NCBI GenBank assembly: GCA_045129695.1
Contig: JBGVJZ010000039.1
Location: 45,563-109,562, forward strand
DNA from: Eshraghiella sp045129695
Lineage (GTDB): Bacteria > Bacillota > Clostridia > Lachnospirales > Lachnospiraceae
Direction: 5' to 3'
Length of the DNA: 64,000 nt
Made by a program: the position numbers and the translations under genes. The notes below the pieces were generated by a model, which was not told the origin of the DNA, did not search any database, and saw nothing but the letters and a program-made list of their open reading frames with translations. This document shows positions 1-7,525 of the stretch, piece by piece. The first letter of the stretch is position 1; each line of letters starts with the position of its first letter.

Positions 1-92
1 CCACCCGGAAACGGTATTGTAATCGGAGAAATTACACAGAGCAACGCTGTGAACAGCCCCGTCAAAACAAGAGTTTTTACTTTAGTATTCAT
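1..92 (-). CDS. bioY: BioY-like biotin transporter S component, N-terminal fragment
   Basis: Only the first 30 or so codons lie inside the window; the gene runs off the left edge. The visible residues start MNTKVKTLVLTGLFTALL and continue into VISPITIPFPG. This is the usual start of BioY proteins: a short polar head, a first membrane helix, then the I-x-I-P-x-PG turn. BioY is the substrate-binding membrane subunit of ECF-type biotin uptake systems. Its ATG overlaps the TGA of the upstream MATE gene by four bases (ATGA), so translation of the two is probably coupled. With so little sequence, another small membrane protein cannot be excluded. Confidence 0.6.
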   Translation of the reverse strand, partial: MNTKVKTLVLTGLFTALLCVISPITIPFPG

Positions 93-1456
93 GCAGTACC
101 TACTTCCTTTTTATCGAAACCATGTATCCAGTCTGATTTTATATAATAAATAAAAAATATAACCGAGCTGATGAACCATGTAATAGGGTATGCAATATAT
201 ATAAGTCTGATATCATGACATATGTGCATCGCAATAGTAATATATGTAATTCTTAAAACACACCATATTGAAAGCATTATTACCATTGGTGACACCGCTT
301 TACCGGCACCCCTGCATACTCCGGCAATACAGTGTGCATATGCAAGAAACAAATAGAACAGAGACTCGGTTCTTCCCTGCAGCACCCCATACCCGATAAC
401 CTCAGTTTCTTTACTGAATGCCTTCATAAAGAATGGTATAAAAATAAAAATTACTATCCCTACAATTTCTGCAAGAATAATCGAAGTAATAATTCCGAAT
501 TTTGCACCCTTTTTCACTCTGTCATACAATCCTGCACCGAGATTCTGACTTATAAAGGTTGCCATCGCCATTGAAAAACATGTTATGGGAAGGAAACCAA
601 ATCCTTCTATTTTGATATACGCTCCATATCCTGCAATCGCATCAGTTCCAAATGTATTAATATTGGTCTGAACAATGACATTTGCAAGACCGATAACTGA
701 GTTCTGGACACCTGTCGGAAGTCCGTATCTTACTATCTCAATTAACATTGATTTATGAAAACGGATTTTTCTGAATTCAATTCTGTAAATCCGGTCTTTT
801 CGAGTTAAGGAAATAATGCACAGAACAACACTTATTACCTGTGCAATCGTTGTTGCCATTGCGGCTGCACCTACGCCAAAGCCACACACACCGATAAAAA
901 GATAATCCAGTATAACATTAACTACGGAAGATATTATAAGAAATATCAGCGGTCTTCTGCTGTCTCCGACGGCATTCATAATTCCCGTAAAAATATTATA
1001 CATAACTATTGCCAGTGCACCCACAAAATAATATCTGAAATATGTAATTGAATCCGGAAGAACATCCGGGTCAGTCTTCATCCATTTTAGGATTGTCGGA
1101 GTTGCAAAAATTCCAAAAAAAGTAAGTACTATACCGGCAACCAGTCCAAATGCAATATTGGTATGAATCGCTTTGGACATTCTGTCATATTCTTTTGCTC
1201 CAAAATACCTGGAGATGATGACCCCGGCTCCCATTGCCGTTCCTGTGAAAAAGCTGGTAATCAGAAAGATAAGATTTCCGGCAGAGCTTACCGCAGCAAG
1301 TGCTTCCTTGCCAAGAAACTGCCCTACTATCATTGAATCGACAGAATTATATAGTGTCTGAAACAACTGACTTAAAAAAACCGGAATTGCAAATGCAATG
1401 ATATGTTTTTTTGGATTTCCGACGGTCATATTTCTTGTACCCTTTTTCTCTGACAT
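89..1456 (-). CDS. MATE family efflux transporter
   Basis: The 455-residue protein has about twelve hydrophobic segments, matching the usual 440-470 residue MATE (NorM/DinF-like) fold. These transporters export cationic drugs or metabolites in exchange for Na+ or H+. The N-terminus, with IIAFAIPVFLSQLFQTLYNSVD and VGQFLGKEALAAV, is the typical first helix pair of the family, and the second half repeats the pattern. The start MSEKKG is preceded by an AAGGAAG/AAGGA stretch. The stop overlaps the next gene (BioY-like) by four bases. The family call is safe; the substrate is unknown. No dedicated regulator is adjacent. Confidence 0.93.
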   Translation of the reverse strand: MSEKKGTRNMTVGNPKKHIIAFAIPVFLSQLFQTLYNSVDSMIVGQFLGKEALAAVSSAGNLIFLITSFFTGTAMGAGVIISRYFGAKEYDRMSKAIHTNIAFGLVAGIVLTFFGIFATPTILKWMKTDPDVLPDSITYFRYYFVGALAIVMYNIFTGIMNAVGDSRRPLIFLIISSVVNVILDYLFIGVCGFGVGAAAMATTIAQVISVVLCIISLTRKDRIYRIEFRKIRFHKSMLIEIVRYGLPTGVQNSVIGLANVIVQTNINTFGTDAIAGYGAYIKIEGFGFLPITCFSMAMATFISQNLGAGLYDRVKKGAKFGIITSIILAEIVGIVIFIFIPFFMKAFSKETEVIGYGVLQGRTESLFYLFLAYAHCIAGVCRGAGKAVSPMVIMLSIWCVLRITYITIAMHICHDIRLIYIAYPITWFISSVIFFIYYIKSDWIHGFDKKEVGTA

Positions 1457-1491
1457 TCCTTATCTTCCTTTCATGTTTTTTACAATAAAAC

Positions 1492-1514
1492 TGCCGGACA
1501 ACATCTGTCCGGCA
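1492..1514 (-). terminator. Intrinsic terminator after the DUF6465 gene
   Basis: A perfect 9-bp stem (TGCCGGACA/TGTCCGGCA) with a 5-base loop is followed on the minus strand by GTTTTATTG. It lies 30 bases past the DUF6465 stop and before the MATE gene, so it separates the two transcripts. Confidence 0.8.
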
Positions 1515-1543
1515 ATCTCATTTAAAATATGTACATCTCTTAA

Positions 1544-1921
1544 TTAAGCAAAAAGATCTACTCTTCCTACGTTATCATCATTAATAACATAGTATGCTGC
1601 ATTCTCTTCCGGCTTAATATAGATTCTAAGGCTCTTGATTGAAGAAGCTCTGTGTCCGCCTTCAACATAAGCAGCCTTTACACGTTCCTCAACATCTTTC
1701 TGTGAAACCTGGTTTCCTGAAAATTCAACATAAACTTCAACTTCTGCCTCTTTCTTAGCAGTAGTCTTCTTAGCAGGCTCCTTCTTAGCAGTTTCTTTCT
1801 TAGGTGCTGCCTTCTTGGTAGCTGCTTTCTTAGTTTCTTTCTTAACTTCTGCAGTCTCTACTGCTTCTACTGTCTCAACCTGAGCTGTCTCAACAACTGT
1901 TTCGTTTGCTTTTTTAGCCAT
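1544..1921 (-). CDS. DUF6465 family protein, Lys/Ala-rich
   Basis: The 125-residue protein has two parts. Residues 1 to about 65 are low-complexity Ala/Lys/Glu/Thr with repeated KKxxAKK-type units resembling histone-H1 or HU tails. A compact C-terminal domain of about 60 residues follows (VEVYVEFSGNQVS, then IYIKPEENAAYYVIN), and this is the conserved part of the DUF6465 family of Lachnospiraceae. The ATG at 1921 is chosen because GGAGG lies eight bases upstream; a longer frame from 1978 lacks such a site. The gene is monocistronic, with a terminator behind it. The basic tail suggests nucleic-acid or envelope binding, but no function is established. Confidence 0.8.
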   Translation of the reverse strand: MAKKANETVVETAQVETVEAVETAEVKKETKKAATKKAAPKKETAKKEPAKKTTAKKEAEVEVYVEFSGNQVSQKDVEERVKAAYVEGGHRASSIKSLRIYIKPEENAAYYVINDDNVGRVDLFA

Positions 1922-2019
1922 GTTATTGCCCTCCTTAAACACACAACATTTCCATATTATATTAAATTCTAAATACAAACGTTACTATAGTCCATAATTT
2001 AGAAAAATGCAAGAATAAT

Positions 2020-2691
2020 TTAAAAAATATTGATATCTTTTACAAAAACCATATTATTTTTTACGGAAAATTTAATATTCAGACCTGAAAAATACATTCC
2101 GTACACCCTTTCCTCATCATTATGATATGCCGGCCTCGGGTCATTGGAGAGTACTTTATATAATGCCGTCTGCTTATCCCCCGGAACAAGCTTTAAAAGC
2201 TTATCCGGTATATTCACCTTAAGGCCATAGTCTGCAAACTGTTCAGAAAATCCTCCTTTTGCGTCAGGTATCGCATCAATATGAGGAAGGTAGGGTTTGA
2301 TATCATATATTGGTGTATTATCCATTAAATCTGCACCTGCTACATGCAATACAGGTCCGACTCCCTCACGCAGCTCAATATAATCCAGTCTGACAACTGA
2401 CAAGCCTATGGGATTAGGTCTGAATGGTGAGCGTGTAGCAAATACGCCCATTCTCGTATCGCCCCCAAGCCTCGGTGGTCTGACGGTAGGCGACCATTTA
2501 TCCCTTTCTGACTTGCTGAATTTCCATAAAAGCCAGATATGTGAATATTCCGAAAGTCCTCTTACTGCATCCATATTACTATATTCCTTGTGAAAAATTA
2601 TTTCCCCCATAAGCTCCGGTACCAGCCCGCTTTGTCTTGGAATACCAAATTTATCAGGAAAATCTGTTTTTATATAAGCAATTTCTTTCAT
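2020..2691 (-). CDS. trmO: tRNA (N6-threonylcarbamoyladenosine(37)-N6)-methyltransferase TrmO
   Basis: The 223-residue protein matches the TrmO/TsaA (UPF0066) family, which methylates N6-threonylcarbamoyladenosine at position 37 of ANN-decoding tRNAs using S-adenosylmethionine. The hallmark block is present: VFATRSPFRPNPIGLSVV at about residues 83-100, then the DLMDNTPIYDIKPYLP block at about 121-136. The C-terminal half carries the usual DPRPAYH segment. The gene stands alone, divergent from the zinc-ribbon cluster. A minus-strand extended -10 (TGTTATAAT, near 2719-2727) precedes it. The ribosome-binding site is weak. Confidence 0.93.
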   Translation of the reverse strand: MKEIAYIKTDFPDKFGIPRQSGLVPELMGEIIFHKEYSNMDAVRGLSEYSHIWLLWKFSKSERDKWSPTVRPPRLGGDTRMGVFATRSPFRPNPIGLSVVRLDYIELREGVGPVLHVAGADLMDNTPIYDIKPYLPHIDAIPDAKGGFSEQFADYGLKVNIPDKLLKLVPGDKQTALYKVLSNDPRPAYHNDEERVYGMYFSGLNIKFSVKNNMVFVKDINIF

Positions 2692-2746
2692 TATATAATC
2701 CGTCCGTTTTTATTTGTATTATAACATATTTTTCTATATTTTCGTA

Positions 2747-2775
2747 TTTACATATTTTTTCTTTAATATTAAAAT
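2747..2775 (+). promoter_or_regulatory. Candidate sigma-A promoter for the zinc-ribbon/TPM cluster
   Basis: TTTACA (2747-2752) and TAAAAT (2770-2775) are separated by 17 bases, each matching consensus at five of six positions. They lie about 35 bases upstream of the first cluster gene. The surrounding DNA is very AT-rich, so chance matches are likely enough to keep confidence moderate. Confidence 0.5.
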
Positions 2776-2810
2776 AAAATATACAAAAAACTACAAGGAG
2801 GAGATATACC

Positions 2811-4412
2811 ATGTACCAATGCCGAAATTGCGGTGGCGGTCTTAAATTTGACATACCAACACAAAAACTAAAATGTACACATTGCGAGACACTGGTTGAC
2901 CCATATTCTCTTGACGTTGATGCGGATAACGCAGGTGCTGATGAGCAATATTTCTATAACGTTACTGTTTTCACCTGTCCACATTGCGGTGGTGAAATTC
3001 TAAGCACGGAAACTTCCGCTGCTGAATTCTGCAGTTTCTGTGGTGCTTCAACAGTACTTAACAGTCGTATACGTCGTGAGCGCAGGCCCAACTATATTAT
3101 TCCTTTTAGAATTACCAAAGATGAATGTAAGATAGCCTATCATAAATTTATAGGAAGGTCATTTTTTGCCCCTGCCAAATTAAAAAATCCTGAATTCATA
3201 GACGGTTTCAGAGGCATTTATATGCCATACTGGACATATTACATTACCCAGGAGGGACCCACCTGGCTTAAGGGAGAGGATTCCCACCGTTCCGGTGATT
3301 ATATAATAACTGACCACTTTGACCTTCATTTTACCATTGACAGCTATTACAAAGGACTTTCCTATGATGCGTCCTCATCCTTTTATGATAGTATAAGTCA
3401 GGCCATTGCCCCTTTTGATGTCAAAGACATGCGTGCCTTCCATCCTGCAGTAATCAGTGGTTTCTATGCTGATACTGCTGATGTAGACGCATCCGTATAT
3501 AAGGATGACGCACTTACCTATGCCAATGAATCCACCTGCGACGTTGTCAGGAAAGTCCGTGAATTTTCAGGCATCAGCATTACTATGCCAAATGCCCGTA
3601 CACAGGGCTGTGAGGTTTTCAAAACACAGTGTCGTCAGATTGACAATACCATGTTTCCGGTATGGTTCATGTCCTACAGAAGAGGTAACCGTGTTGCATA
3701 TGCAACGGTAAATGGTCAGACAGGTAAAGTTGCCGCAGATTTTCCTGTATCAATTTTTAAGTACATACTGTGCTCGCTTGCCATTTCCATACCGATATTT
3801 TTGTTATTTACACTTTTGTTTACATTTAAGGCAACCACAACTCTTGGCATCACATGTGTTCTTTCATTAGTTTCAAGCATTATCTATGCCTCTGAAATTT
3901 CTTCCATAGCACGAAAGGATTCTTTTGTTGATGATAAAGGTGTTATGTTTAAACACAATAGGACAATCGACCCTGTCAAGGGAGGTACACATAATAAAAA
4001 TGTTCTAAGGACTATATTTATAGTGGTCTTCTGTACAGTTGGCTCTATTATAATTGCTCCGTTTTTATTTGGAATAATATCCGAATTAAGCAGTTCCATG
4101 CGTTTATCACCGGTATTGGTTCTTATCACACTCGCCGGAACAATCATAGCTACTGTAACCGGAACCCGTTCAGCTAAGAAACGTGGTATGAAGGCCAAGG
4201 CACCCGGATTTGCATGCAGTCTTTCGACTCTTGCAGTATCATTTTTAATTGCCATTATTAATCCGGTTTCCGATTTATATTACTATATAGTTGTATTTTT
4301 CGCACTTATAATGACTATCCTTCTTAACATAGGAATAATAAGAAAATACAATGTACTTGCAACAAGAAAGCTTCCACAATTTTATAGAAGCGGAGGTGAT
4401 GACCGTGCGTAA
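2811..4412 (+). CDS. Zinc-ribbon multi-pass membrane protein, copy 1
   Basis: The 533-residue protein begins with two zinc ribbons: CRNCGG...CTHC at residues 3-24 and CPHCGG...CSFCG at about 56-80. A conserved soluble region starts with RPNYIIPF (about 96-103) and includes SFFAPAKLKNPEFIDGF and IYMPYWTYY. The C-terminal 200 residues hold about six hydrophobic segments and end in a short NVLATRKLPQF tail. The layout resembles bacterial TFIIB-type zinc-ribbon membrane proteins of unknown function. GGAGG lies nine bases before the ATG. The stop overlaps the next gene by eight bases, so the two are translationally linked. A paralogue with the same architecture lies at 5231-6829. Confidence 0.8.
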   Translation: MYQCRNCGGGLKFDIPTQKLKCTHCETLVDPYSLDVDADNAGADEQYFYNVTVFTCPHCGGEILSTETSAAEFCSFCGASTVLNSRIRRERRPNYIIPFRITKDECKIAYHKFIGRSFFAPAKLKNPEFIDGFRGIYMPYWTYYITQEGPTWLKGEDSHRSGDYIITDHFDLHFTIDSYYKGLSYDASSSFYDSISQAIAPFDVKDMRAFHPAVISGFYADTADVDASVYKDDALTYANESTCDVVRKVREFSGISITMPNARTQGCEVFKTQCRQIDNTMFPVWFMSYRRGNRVAYATVNGQTGKVAADFPVSIFKYILCSLAISIPIFLLFTLLFTFKATTTLGITCVLSLVSSIIYASEISSIARKDSFVDDKGVMFKHNRTIDPVKGGTHNKNVLRTIFIVVFCTVGSIIIAPFLFGIISELSSSMRLSPVLVLITLAGTIIATVTGTRSAKKRGMKAKAPGFACSLSTLAVSFLIAIINPVSDLYYYIVVFFALIMTILLNIGIIRKYNVLATRKLPQFYRSGGDDRA

Positions 4413-5196
4413 ACCTGTAAACTTTATTACCCGACTTGTTCTTATATGTGCAATAATATTGGGGATAATTCTATGCAGCAGCACACAGTGTTATGCTGAT
4501 GAAGAATACGAAAACCCTAACAATGGCTTCGAAGCACTGATATATGATTATGCCGGTCTGTTATCTTCTTCCGAGGAAACAGAGCTTATTGAGGACATGA
4601 AGCCAATTACCCAATACGGTAATGTAGCTTTTGTATCTGTTGATGATAATCCTACATACTCAACCGCATCATACGCCAAGGAACTGTGCTATGATTTGTT
4701 TGGCGTAACAAGCGGCACGGTTTTTCTCATTGATATGGATTTGCGTGTAATTTATATCTACAGCACCGGAAGAATCTACGAGACAGTTGACACAGGTTAT
4801 GCTAATACCATTACGGACAACGTATATGAATATGCATCCGATGGGGATTATTATCGATGTGCCAGCAATGCATACCGGCAGATTTATCAGGTCCTCCGTG
4901 GCGGAAAAATTCCTCAACCGATGAAGTATATATGTAACGCTTTACTTGCTTTAATTATCGGTTTTATAGTTACATTTTTTATTGTTAAGTCTGCTTCCAG
5001 AAAACGCAGGCCCAAAGATGCAGAAGTCCTTAGTGCAATATTTTCAAAATGTAATGTTATGGAACCATATGCGCAGTTCACTTACCAAAGTTCGCAATAC
5101 TCACCTAGCAGCAGCTCCTCCGGAGGCGGGGGTGGCGGCGGTGGCGGTGGCGGCGGCGGTGGCGGCGGCGGTGGCGGCGGTGGCCACAGCTTCTAA
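4405..5196 (+). CDS. TPM-domain membrane protein with poly-glycine tail, copy 1
   Basis: The 263-residue product starts with a signal sequence (RKPVNFITRLVLICAIILG to ...STQCYA). It continues with a TPM (YgcG/Psb32-like) domain from about residue 40 (NPNNGFEALIYDYAGLLSS) to about 165, a single membrane helix (ALLALIIGFIVTFFIV), a basic cytoplasmic stretch, and a tail of serines followed by 22 glycines and HSF. A Ser/Gly-rich tail is typical of YgcG-like proteins. The TPM domain should sit outside the membrane. I chose GTG at 4405 because GGAGG is eight bases upstream; ATG at 4399 is only two bases from it. The gene overlaps the preceding zinc-ribbon gene by eight bases, suggesting a shared complex. 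Function is not established. Confidence 0.8.
   Translation: MRKPVNFITRLVLICAIILGIILCSSTQCYADEEYENPNNGFEALIYDYAGLLSSSEETELIEDMKPITQYGNVAFVSVDDNPTYSTASYAKELCYDLFGVTSGTVFLIDMDLRVIYIYSTGRIYETVDTGYANTITDNVYEYASDGDYYRCASNAYRQIYQVLRGGKIPQPMKYICNALLALIIGFIVTFFIVKSASRKRRPKDAEVLSAIFSKCNVMEPYAQFTYQSSQYSPSSSSSGGGGGGGGGGGGGGGGGGGGGHSF
5128..5187 (+). repeat. GGN trinucleotide tract encoding 20+ glycines
   Basis: An almost uninterrupted run of GGC and GGT codons encodes the glycine tail of the first TPM protein. It is the most GC-rich stretch in an otherwise AT-rich region. Such tracts are prone to replication slippage in multiples of three, so tail length may vary between strains without a frameshift. 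Confidence 0.85.
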
Positions 5197-5230
5197 TCCC
5201 CACACCAATTTATAATTCAGGAGAAAAGAA

Positions 5231-6829
5231 ATGTATCAATGTTTAAACTGCGGCAGCGGATTACAATTTGATATTCCTTCCCAAAGGATGTTATGTAACA
5301 GCTGCCAGTCATCCTTTGACCCATATTCTCTGGATTCCAATATATATAACGGTGCCGAGCAGAGTGATTATTATAATGTTAATGTTTTCACCTGCTCCCA
5401 CTGTGGCGGTGAAATTTACAGTACCGAAAACTCTGCTGTGGAATTCTGCAGCTTCTGCGGAGCCTCCACAGTGCTTAAAAGCCGTCTGAGTCGTGAGAAA
5501 AGACCGGACTACATAATTCCCTTTACCATCACCAAAGAACAGTGTAAGGAAGCATACAAACGCTATGTAGGCCGTTCTTTTTTTGCACCAAGAGAATTTA
5601 AGGATCCCAAATACATAGACAGCTTCAGAGGCATATATATGCCTTATTGGGCGTATCATATTGAACAAAAAGGCCCGGTACATCTCAAGGGCAATAAGAT
5701 TATAGATAGCGGCAACAGCCTTAACAAACATAATTACAGGCTTCATTTTACACTGAATAATTATTACAAGGGCATTTCCTATGATGCCTCATCTTCGTTT
5801 TATGACAATTTCAGTTCATCAATAGCGCCCTTCAGGGTTATGGGCATGCATAAATTCCATCCGGCTTTGCTTAGCGGTTTCTATGCTGATGTTGCTGATA
5901 TACCTGCCACAACCTATATTAATGATGCCAGAAACTATTGCTGTAACGCGACACTTGAACATCTGTCACAGCAGTACGCCTTTAGCGGAATTAATATTTC
6001 CATGCCCGATTCGTTATTGGAAAGAAGTGCGGTTTTTCACACAAAGCTCCGGGAAACCAACAGTGCAATGTACCCGGTGTGGTTTATGTCTTATAAAAAA
6101 GGTAAACGTGTTGCTTATGCCGTTGTAAATGGTCAGACAGGTAAGGCTGTTGCAGATTTTCCGGTTTCGGTTGGTAAATACCTTATATGTTCTTTATTTA
6201 TTGCATTACCGTTATTTTTAATATTTTTTAACTTTTTCAACTTCACTGCAGATTTTACCCTGGTGCTTACAAGTATCAGTGCATTGATTTCTTCAATAAT
6301 TTATGCTGTGGAAATAACCCAGATAGCCAAAAAGGATACTATGGCTGACGACAGAGGATATATGCGTAAAAATAAAAAGCAGGCCTATAAAAAATTTAAA
6401 GCACGTAAAATTCGACAGAGTTTTGAAATAGGCGGTGCCTGCTTATATGTATTAGGAATGATTGCATCATTTTTTTTCTCTGTTACAGCTTATAAATCCC
6501 AAATAAGAATATCGCCTTATATACAGCCCACCATAATCAGCTTTTCACTTGTGGGTACTATTACGAGTGCAATTGCCGGAACCCATACTCCACGTAAGCT
6601 TAAAGCAAATGTAAGAGCATTCGGCTTTGCATTCAGTATAATTGCAATCCTAATATCGCTTACAATTACAATCTTAAGTCCACGTTCCATATTATTGTAT
6701 TATGGTGCAATGCTTTTTTCACTGCTAATGGTATTAATTCTGAATTTGAGTATTATTTTTAAATATAACGAACTTGCAACCAGAAAAATGCCGCAATTCG
6801 ATAAAACAGGAGGAGATAACAATGTCTGA
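5231..6829 (+). CDS. Zinc-ribbon multi-pass membrane protein, copy 2
   Basis: The 532-residue protein is a clear paralogue of the product of 2811-4412, with the same length and order of parts. It has two zinc ribbons (CLNCGS...CNSC at 3-24 and CSHCGG...CSFCG at about 56-80), then RPDYIIPF, SFFAPREFKDPKYIDSF, IYMPYWAYH, and a C-terminal block of about six hydrophobic segments ending NELATRKMPQF. A GGAGAAAAG site sits just upstream of the ATG. Its 3' end overlaps the next TPM gene by eight bases, exactly as in copy 1, so the whole two-gene cassette was duplicated. Divergence is clear along the full length, so the duplication is not recent. Confidence 0.8.
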   Translation: MYQCLNCGSGLQFDIPSQRMLCNSCQSSFDPYSLDSNIYNGAEQSDYYNVNVFTCSHCGGEIYSTENSAVEFCSFCGASTVLKSRLSREKRPDYIIPFTITKEQCKEAYKRYVGRSFFAPREFKDPKYIDSFRGIYMPYWAYHIEQKGPVHLKGNKIIDSGNSLNKHNYRLHFTLNNYYKGISYDASSSFYDNFSSSIAPFRVMGMHKFHPALLSGFYADVADIPATTYINDARNYCCNATLEHLSQQYAFSGINISMPDSLLERSAVFHTKLRETNSAMYPVWFMSYKKGKRVAYAVVNGQTGKAVADFPVSVGKYLICSLFIALPLFLIFFNFFNFTADFTLVLTSISALISSIIYAVEITQIAKKDTMADDRGYMRKNKKQAYKKFKARKIRQSFEIGGACLYVLGMIASFFFSVTAYKSQIRISPYIQPTIISFSLVGTITSAIAGTHTPRKLKANVRAFGFAFSIIAILISLTITILSPRSILLYYGAMLFSLLMVLILNLSIIFKYNELATRKMPQFDKTGGDNNV

Positions 6830-7457
6830 TACTGAATATAACGCAGTAATAATTGATAATACTGATGTTTTCAGCGCTGCTGAAGAAGCAGCCCTCCTTA
6901 ATGAGATGTCCCCACTGTGCGAACATGGTAATGTATGCATAACTACTCTGGTTTCCTATGAAGGTTTAACCTACGAGATAATGAACGACCTATATACAGA
7001 TACATTTGGTGATACAAGCGGGATTATACTTTTCATTGAAACCAAGCAGTCTGCGATGAAAATATATTGTCATGGAGAATTATCCCATGAAATTAACAGC
7101 TCATCTGTATATGATATCACTGACAAAATAGCCGGCTATGCTACCGGAGGAGACTATTATGCCTGTGCAGATAATTTTATCGCTGAAACACAGTTTTTCT
7201 TCTTTGACAGAGAACTGTCCGCCCCTATGAAACTTGTAACGAGTGCACTTATGTCATTAATTATCGGACTTACTGCTACATATTTTATTGTAAAAGCCTT
7301 TTATGGAAGAAAGAAAACAACCCGTCAGGAAACTCTGGATGCAATGTTTACACAACAAGAGGTTAACGATACCGATCTTGAGCCTGTCGATATTTCCAAA
7401 ATAGTCAGCATCCCGAAATACATTACGAAATTTACAAATAAATATGATGACTACTAA
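6822..7457 (+). CDS. TPM-like membrane protein lacking signal peptide and Gly tail, copy 2
   Basis: The 211-residue protein is the partner of the second zinc-ribbon copy. The TPM-like part (residues 5 to about 130, with VIIDNTDVFSAAEEAALL and AGYATGGDYYACADNF) aligns by eye with the first TPM protein, and a membrane helix follows (ALMSLIIGLTATYFIVKAF). Unlike copy 1, it has no N-terminal signal sequence: the ATG at 6822, with GGAGG seven bases upstream, leads directly into the domain. The C-terminus is an ordinary polar tail ending KYDDY, without glycines. The domain may therefore be oriented differently, or inserted with its N-terminus outside. The start overlaps the preceding gene by eight bases. 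A terminator follows. Confidence 0.75.
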   Translation: MSDTEYNAVIIDNTDVFSAAEEAALLNEMSPLCEHGNVCITTLVSYEGLTYEIMNDLYTDTFGDTSGIILFIETKQSAMKIYCHGELSHEINSSSVYDITDKIAGYATGGDYYACADNFIAETQFFFFDRELSAPMKLVTSALMSLIIGLTATYFIVKAFYGRKKTTRQETLDAMFTQQEVNDTDLEPVDISKIVSIPKYITKFTNKYDDY

Positions 7458-7476
7458 TGCTCATAAAATAAAGCGG

Positions 7477-7515
7477 CTGTTGCAAAAAGGAAAATTCAGT
7501 TCCATTTTGCAACAG
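7477..7515. terminator. Bidirectional terminator between the TPM cluster and the kinase gene
   Basis: An 11-bp perfect stem (CTGTTGCAAAA/TTTTGCAACAG) has T-rich sequence on both sides. It sits between the convergent stops at 7457 and 7526 and can serve both. Confidence 0.85.
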
Positions 7516-7525
7516 TCACTTTGTT

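Noticed and set aside
5128..5187. Poly-glycine tract as a sequencing or assembly error
   Set aside because: The frame stays open through it, ends in a sensible HSF tail and stop, and Gly-rich tails are typical of YgcG/TPM proteins.
2811..7457. The zinc-ribbon cluster as a mobile element
   Set aside because: There are no flanking repeats, transposase or integrase; the duplication is diverged and looks like ordinary gene duplication.
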